From Anaerolineae bacterium (GTDB lineage Bacteria; Chloroflexota; Anaerolineae; B4-G1; SLSP01), in NCBI GenBank assembly GCA_021159805.1, contig JAGHDT010000118.1, positions 1 through 9,693 of the forward strand: a DNA stretch of 9,693 nt, in the 5' to 3' direction. Under the pieces are notes generated by a model that made no database searches, was not told the DNA's origin, and was given only the letters and a program-made list of their open reading frames with translations. Of this stretch, positions 5,759 through 9,693 are shown piece by piece. How positions within the stretch are numbered: the stretch's first letter is position 1; the number at the start of each line of letters is the position of its first letter. A program made the translations under genes and the position numbers.

Positions 5759-6946
5759 TCACGGCTGAGGTGGGCCGAGGATCCTCCAAAGGACGATCTC
5801 AGGCGCGGCCAGTAGACGTGCCCGGGGCGCCCCGAGGCCCTCCAGACCGAGGCCGCGGCATACGTAGAGGGTCATAGTGCCTTCCTCGTAATGCCCCTGT
5901 TCATAGCGCTTGCCCCAACGTGAGCTGGTCGCAACTGCCCCATAGAAGGGTAGCCGGATTTGGCCACCGTGCGTGTGGCCGCATAGATAGAGAGATATCC
6001 CCATCTTGGCTGCTTCCGGCGCCAAGTCGGGAGTGTGGTAGAGCAGAATGCGCGTCTCGCCGGTGGCGCTGCCGTCGATGAGCGATGCCAAGGTCGCGAT
6101 GTCCCGTTCTTCATGGTATGTGTTGCGGACGCCTATCAACTGCAGCGAGTGCTCACCCAAGTGCAGGGTCTCGACATCGTCCTGCAGCCACCGGATGGGC
6201 AGTCCCTCAAAGATCTCTGGAATAACGGTCTCCACGTCGACTACGGGGCTACCGGTCACGGCGTAGATGCCCAGGGGAGCTCGGAATTGCGATAGCAGCC
6301 TTCGAACGCCTTGCTGAGCTTCAGGGTCGTAGACTGACGAGAGGTTGAGATAGTCGCCTGTGAGCAGAAGTAGGTCTGGTTGGAGTTCCCTGACCAGATC
6401 CAGAAGCCTGTCTTCGCGCCGCGAGAGCTGCTCGAAATGAATGTCTGAAATGTGGAGAAACGTGATTACCTTGTCGTCCGGCCAACCCTCGACCTGCAGG
6501 TTCTGACAAGTCACTTGAATCCTGAATGGTTCCACCCACGTAGCGTAGATGGCCACGGCTGTGATGAGGGCGTTGATGAGGGCGACCACGGTGAGTCCAA
6601 CTCGGCCAGGTATGATCCATCCAGCTGCACCGGTGAGGACAGCGTGGACGAGTGCCAGGCCCAAGAGAGGCGGTGTAACCGGGCCCCAGGAACGCCGGGT
6701 ACGGGGTAGCCCTGCCAACATCACCCAGTCGGCCACAATTACACTGATCACACTCGCTGCTGCCCACGGGCGCAGGTCGGGCCAAGTGAGGGATGCCAGG
6801 AGGGTCAGTGTCACCCAGACCGGCAGTAGAAGAATGGGGTGCACTTCACCCAGTCTGCCGGTCAGAATCAGGGCGGTGTGGACCCACGAGCTGCTACCAT
6901 CTTCGTGATCCGGGGGGATCTCGTCATAGCGGAAGCGGGGGTGCAT
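5759..6946 (-). CDS. Membrane metallophosphoesterase (YkuE/YaeI-like) with altered GNHD motif
   Basis: Calcineurin-like phosphoesterase of 395 residues. The ATG at 6946 is chosen because GAGGGAG lies about seven bases upstream; a longer reading frame to 7051 would add 35 residues overlapping the previous gene and lacking domain character. Four hydrophobic segments occupy roughly residues 37-55, 60-79, 90-112 and 115-137. The phosphoesterase domain follows: HISD168IH170F, LLTGD198YLN, YHTPD (H304) and CGHTHGGQI (323-329). The third motif, normally G-N-H-D/E with a metal-ligand Asn and catalytic His, reads V-T-G232-S-P-V-V-D here. This family acts on phosphodiesters or lipid pyrophosphates such as UDP-diacylglucosamine (LpxH/YaeI relatives); the substrate here is unknown. 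Last of the four-gene cluster, overlapping the upstream gene by 23 bases, which suggests translational coupling. Confidence 0.88.
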   Translation of the reverse strand: MHPRFRYDEIPPDHEDGSSSWVHTALILTGRLGEVHPILLLPVWVTLTLLASLTWPDLRPWAAASVISVIVADWVMLAGLPRTRRSWGPVTPPLLGLALVHAVLTGAAGWIIPGRVGLTVVALINALITAVAIYATWVEPFRIQVTCQNLQVEGWPDDKVITFLHISDIHFEQLSRREDRLLDLVRELQPDLLLLTGDYLNLSSVYDPEAQQGVRRLLSQFRAPLGIYAVTGSPVVDVETVIPEIFEGLPIRWLQDDVETLHLGEHSLQLIGVRNTYHEERDIATLASLIDGSATGETRILLYHTPDLAPEAAKMGISLYLCGHTHGGQIRLPFYGAVATSSRWGKRYEQGHYEEGTMTLYVCRGLGLEGLGAPRARLLAAPEIVLWRILGPPQP

Positions 6947-8030
6947 CGTGCTCTCCCTCGGTGGCGGCCCGGGCCGCCACCGGCGTTTCGAAGAGTTTGG
7001 CGATTTCGTCCCGTGCGAACTTGCGGAGGGGGCGCCGACCATTCCCGTCACACAGTGCTACGCCGGGTGTCCTTCGCAGAACGCCGATGGCCGTTGCCGC
7101 AATTCCCTGCGCCTGTAACGCCTCAATGACTGCACTGGCACGGCGAGGGGCAGCCGCCATCAAGAGCGATCCCGAGGCGATGACGCCCAGGGGATCAAGG
7201 CCGAGGACGTCGCAGATCGCCAGCGTCTCTGGATAGACGGGGAGGGCATCTGCGTTGATGTCCGCGCCCAACCCTGAAGCTTCCGATAATTCGTGGATAC
7301 CGGTGGCGACGCCGCCCTCTGTTGGGTCGTGCATTGCGTGGATCTCGCCTGCTGATGTAGCGATCATTGCGTCTTTGACGACACTCAGGCCGGGGTTGTG
7401 CAGAAACAAGGAGGCGCGATCAAGCAGCTCCGGATCCAGGGCATCGCACAGGCGATCACGGAGATCGCGTGCAAGGATAGCAGTTCCCTCAACCGCAATG
7501 CCCTTGGTGAGAATCAAGATATCGCCGGCACGTGCGCCATCACTGCGGACCAAATCCTGCGGCGCCACATCACCGAACATCGCTCCCACGGCAATAGGGC
7601 GATCAATACCGTGGGTAATCTCGGTGTGCCCTCCAACCACGCTGATCCCGAGTTCCTGGCTCGCTGTGCGGAGCTGATCAAAGATCCTTTCCACCAGCGC
7701 GAGGTCCGTCTGCCCTTCAGGGAGTAGCAGTGTCACGATAAACCACCTTGGCCTTGCACCGAGGCAAGCCACGTCGTTGGCGTTGATGTTGACAACATAC
7801 CAGCCGATCTCGTCCGTGGCAAAGGTGATCGGATCGGTCTTGGTGACCAGGTAGCGATCTCCGAAGTCAATAACTGCGGCATCTCGGCCCAGCCCTGGCC
7901 CGAAGACAACACGGGGGTCGGGGTGCGGCATTACGTGGTCGAGCAAAGCGACCAGATCAGCCTGCGGTAGTTTGCCGACCGGGTAGGGTACACTCTTGCA
8001 GCCACGCGTGCCGTTAGGTTTGGTATCCAT
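6924..8030 (-). CDS. AIR synthase-related (PurM/HypE-like) protein
   Basis: Member of the PurM superfamily of ATP-binding enzymes (PurM, PurL, SelD, ThiL, HypE); 368 residues, ATG at 8030 with AGGAG 11 bases upstream. N-terminal AIRS domain: GPGLGRD50AA, TKTD66PIT, VNINAND86VACLGARPRWF, VVGGHTE (132-137). C-terminal domain: TKGIAVEGTAILA, HDPTEGGVATGIHELSEASG (234-253) and GVIASGSLL. The layout is nearest to HypE and HypE-like proteins, which dehydrate a thiocarbamate to make the cyanide ligands of NiFe hydrogenase. However the C-terminus (ending APPLPL) lacks the PRIC cysteine tail that carries that group in HypE, and no hydrogenase genes are visible, so the substrate is unassigned. It follows the FecR-like gene by 29 bases and overlaps the metallophosphoesterase gene. 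Confidence 0.88.
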   Translation of the reverse strand: MDTKPNGTRGCKSVPYPVGKLPQADLVALLDHVMPHPDPRVVFGPGLGRDAAVIDFGDRYLVTKTDPITFATDEIGWYVVNINANDVACLGARPRWFIVTLLLPEGQTDLALVERIFDQLRTASQELGISVVGGHTEITHGIDRPIAVGAMFGDVAPQDLVRSDGARAGDILILTKGIAVEGTAILARDLRDRLCDALDPELLDRASLFLHNPGLSVVKDAMIATSAGEIHAMHDPTEGGVATGIHELSEASGLGADINADALPVYPETLAICDVLGLDPLGVIASGSLLMAAAPRRASAVIEALQAQGIAATAIGVLRRTPGVALCDGNGRRPLRKFARDEIAKLFETPVAARAATEGEHDAPPLPL

Positions 8031-8059
8031 GAGCAGATGTCTCCTGACAAGAGTGTGGG

Positions 8060-9310
8060 CTATTCGCCCACAAGAATGGCGATCTCGTCAATGGCGGAGC
8101 CGTAGGTCCAGCCTGATGCGTAGATCTCAACAGCGTGGATCGCGACCGGGGTCAAGCCCTGTTCCTGAAGTATGGGAAGCAGATCGTCTGAATCGTAGTC
8201 GTACCAGACGTTCTGGGGGATCCTTTCGTGCGTTGCTTTCCAGGCGCAGGCCTGGCAGAGAGGGTCGTCATCACCCTCCCTAAAATAGAAACCCTGGAGC
8301 CACTCGCGCACGCCGCCGTCTTCTGCATCAACGAACTCGATGCGAATCATGATCGGGCATTCCGTGCCCAGCGAGCCGCAGACTGGAAGGGTTTGCGTGT
8401 CGATTCGCACCCGAGCTTGGATGCGTAGGGAGGCGGCTTCGCGGATATCCTGGTTGATCTCCTGTCGAATGCCAATCTCAGCCCAGTTCTGGCCGGCTCT
8501 CGAGAAGTAGACTAGCTGGGTTTCCTCATCCAGATCGGATTGGCGAATCGTTCCCTGGTCTTCATCTTTGGTGGGCGCGTCTTGATACGCGGTCCAATAC
8601 TTGCCGAGCGGATTCTCGAAACCGCCGTTGCGGTTGCGTAGGATATCCCGCTCGCCGACATAGATCTCGCCCAGGGCCTCACTAGTGAGCTGGGTGCGCT
8701 GCAGTGGGACCAGCACTAGGGATCTGTCTGTGGCCGGGTCCGTGACCGTTGCTCGGCCGGATAGAACTGTTAACTCCGTCCGGTCCTGCTCCACAATCAG
8801 CTGGAAATAGCCTTCCGCAAGACGGATCGATCCCTGAGGTGTCTGAGCCAGAAGCTCCACAGCCCGACCGTTACCACTGATTGAAGGACGCATGTTCAGC
8901 GCCCGGAGCACGTGCAGTTCGATGTGGTGAGGTTTCGGACTTGCGTTAAACCTGGGGGTGCTTGCACTTCCGACGATCAGCGTTGTGCTGTTGTACAGCT
9001 GGACGGTACCGATCGGGGCCTGACCCTCATCGGGGTGGTAGAACATCAGCAGTGCGTCGCCGTCGGTACCTAACTTGATCTGTCCTCTAGGCTCTACTTC
9101 GATGGCGTGCTCAACCACAATCAAGGAGTCGCTACCCGGGGCTTGGTAAGTAACAGCACCGGACCGGGGCTCCAACATGATCTTGAGCGGTCGCATGCTG
9201 TTGAGCACGAACCAACGGATCCCCAAGGGGATTCCGGTGGCAAGTGTGATGCACAGAAAGAAAGACAGCAGTAAGACAAGCCAGGCGAGGCTTTCCGTTT
9301 TCTTGAACAT
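8060..9310 (-). CDS. Anchored FecR-like domain protein with Cys-containing C-terminal beta domain
   Basis: Predicted membrane-anchored extracytoplasmic protein of 416 residues, ATG at 9310. The ribosome binding site is weak. One hydrophobic segment (about 8-30) follows a short KK-containing N-terminus, with no lipobox. Residues about 60-105 are beta-rich and unassigned. Residues 150-210 resemble the FecR domain: ELLAQTPQGSIRLAEG, TELTVLSGRATVTDP, LVPLQRTQL. From about 228 (NGGFENPLGKYWTAYQD) a jelly-roll-like domain follows that resembles carbohydrate-binding folds of extracellular proteins; four cysteines, C311, C318, C352 and C355 (the last two as CQAC), could form disulfides or a metal site. 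Unlike classic FecR, no sigma factor or TonB receptor lies nearby, so a signalling role is not supported. It sits 24 bases after acyP and 29 before the AIR synthase-like gene, probably in one transcript. Confidence 0.7.
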   Translation of the reverse strand: MFKKTESLAWLVLLLSFFLCITLATGIPLGIRWFVLNSMRPLKIMLEPRSGAVTYQAPGSDSLIVVEHAIEVEPRGQIKLGTDGDALLMFYHPDEGQAPIGTVQLYNSTTLIVGSASTPRFNASPKPHHIELHVLRALNMRPSISGNGRAVELLAQTPQGSIRLAEGYFQLIVEQDRTELTVLSGRATVTDPATDRSLVLVPLQRTQLTSEALGEIYVGERDILRNRNGGFENPLGKYWTAYQDAPTKDEDQGTIRQSDLDEETQLVYFSRAGQNWAEIGIRQEINQDIREAASLRIQARVRIDTQTLPVCGSLGTECPIMIRIEFVDAEDGGVREWLQGFYFREGDDDPLCQACAWKATHERIPQNVWYDYDSDDLLPILQEQGLTPVAIHAVEIYASGWTYGSAIDEIAILVGE

Positions 9311-9334
9311 TGCTATATCGTAGGGTGGTTGCCA

Positions 9335-9640
9335 CTAGTAACGGATGCGGAAACTGCGGCTCTCACCATTCGGAACCTCCCAGGTAAGGTCCAGCTGTGT
9401 GACCCGTCCGTGAGTTGGCCCGCGGCGAATTGCCTGGATGAATTGCCGGAGACGATCCTGGGTGCCCTCGGCCCAGATCTCCACGCTGCCATCGTCCATA
9501 TTGCGAACCCACCCGGCTACGCCCAGGCGTTGGGCGCTGACCTTGGCGTAGTAGCGGAAACCCACGCCCTGCACCAGCCCGTGGGCGATGGTGTGGGCGG
9601 CCTTGTATTCCAGGGTCTGCCCAGTAGCTGACTTCTGCAT
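9335..9640 (-). CDS. acyP: Acylphosphatase
   Basis: Small enzyme that hydrolyses acyl phosphates such as carbamoyl phosphate and 1,3-bisphosphoglycerate; 101 residues, typical. The ATG at 9640 has AGGAT eight bases upstream. The signature GLVQGVGFR29YYAKVSAQRL is followed by GVAGWVRN47MDDGSVEIWAEG, giving the phosphate-binding Arg and catalytic Asn of the family. The rest (QDRLRQFIQAIRRGP and a final SRSFRIRY strand) is as expected for the alpha/beta fold. The protein has about 12 extra N-terminal residues. First gene of the minus-strand cluster, with the window edge 53 bases upstream. The role is likely housekeeping, but see the note on HypE-like context. Confidence 0.96.
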   Translation of the reverse strand: MQKSATGQTLEYKAAHTIAHGLVQGVGFRYYAKVSAQRLGVAGWVRNMDDGSVEIWAEGTQDRLRQFIQAIRRGPTHGRVTQLDLTWEVPNGESRSFRIRY

Positions 9641-9670
9641 TGTGATATCCTGTGGTTGCTTAGCAATTCC

Positions 9671-9676
9671 ATTCTA
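9671..9676 (-). promoter_or_regulatory. Candidate -10 box upstream of acyP
   Basis: TAGAAT on the minus strand matches the sigma70 -10 box at 5 of 6 positions and is about 30 bases before the acyP start. The -35 box would lie at or beyond the window edge, so it cannot be judged. An 11-base palindrome, TTGCT-A-AGCAA (9656-9666), sits between it and the gene. Confidence 0.35.
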
Positions 9677-9693
9677 TCTGAGTATGGACGGCA

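Noticed and set aside
5276..5815. Long plus-strand open frame (179 codons) opposite RNase P RNA
   Set aside because: It runs antisense to the conserved core of rnpB; such translations are a known source of false hypothetical proteins. The overlapping frame at 5374-5877 was rejected for the same reason.
6947..7051. Upstream extension of the metallophosphoesterase to 7051
   Set aside because: The 35 extra residues are Pro/Arg/Ser-rich and lie inside the AIR synthase-like gene; the ATG at 6946 has a good ribosome binding site.
1..9693. CRISPR array, transposon, integrase, toxin-antitoxin, tRNA genes
   Set aside because: No regularly spaced direct repeats, terminal inverted repeats with a transposase, or tRNA cloverleaf were seen on either strand; the only tandem repeat is coding, in rpsF.

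Overview
The window (about 9.7 kb, GC-rich) is a compact stretch of bacterial chromosome carrying mostly core genes. Protein and RNA gene content is clearly bacterial. The set (C-terminal tip of a GT39-like glycosyltransferase, a long Rel, a membrane-anchored SurA-like foldase, a HypE-like AIR-synthase protein, a FecR-like anchored protein) together with frequent TTG/GTG starts most resembles Chloroflexota (Anaerolineae-like). That placement is an inference from protein style, not proven.

Layout. Plus strand: the 3' end of a probable membrane glycosyltransferase (2-280), then a full-length (p)ppGpp synthetase/hydrolase of the Rel family (334-2526) with its own sigma70-like promoter, whose -35 box contains the preceding stop codon. 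A perfect 11-bp hairpin (2565-2591) separates it from everything else, which lies convergently on the minus strand. Reading the minus strand in transcription order (right to left): acylphosphatase (9640-9335), an anchored FecR-like protein (9310-8060), a HypE/PurM-like AIR-synthase protein (8030-6924) and a membrane metallophosphoesterase (6946-5759) form one tight cluster. Next come the RNase P RNA gene (5701-5266) with its own promoter, the ribosomal/replication operon rpsF-ssb-rpsR (5148-3919) with its own promoter and a folded leader, a strong hairpin, and a membrane-anchored SurA/PrsA-like foldase (3837-2629).

How the genes fit together: rpsF-ssb-rpsR is the classic S6/SSB/S18 operon, here without rplI (L9) after S18. 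RNase P, S6 and S18 serve tRNA maturation and ribosome assembly, and Rel is the stringent-response alarmone enzyme facing them. The four-gene cluster at the right has no obvious single pathway.

I do not see a defence system, CRISPR array, mobile element or clearly new multi-gene system. The most unusual points are single-gene oddities: Rel with an intact hydrolase site but an EFDD (RelA-type) synthetase motif; S6 with a repetitive Glu/Pro-rich C-terminal tail built on a 24-residue (72-nt) repeat; a metallophosphoesterase in which the GNHD motif is replaced by GSPV; an SSB with no recognisable acidic tip; a candidate structured S6 leader; and a HypE-like protein lacking the C-terminal cysteine motif but lying in a cluster with an acylphosphatase.
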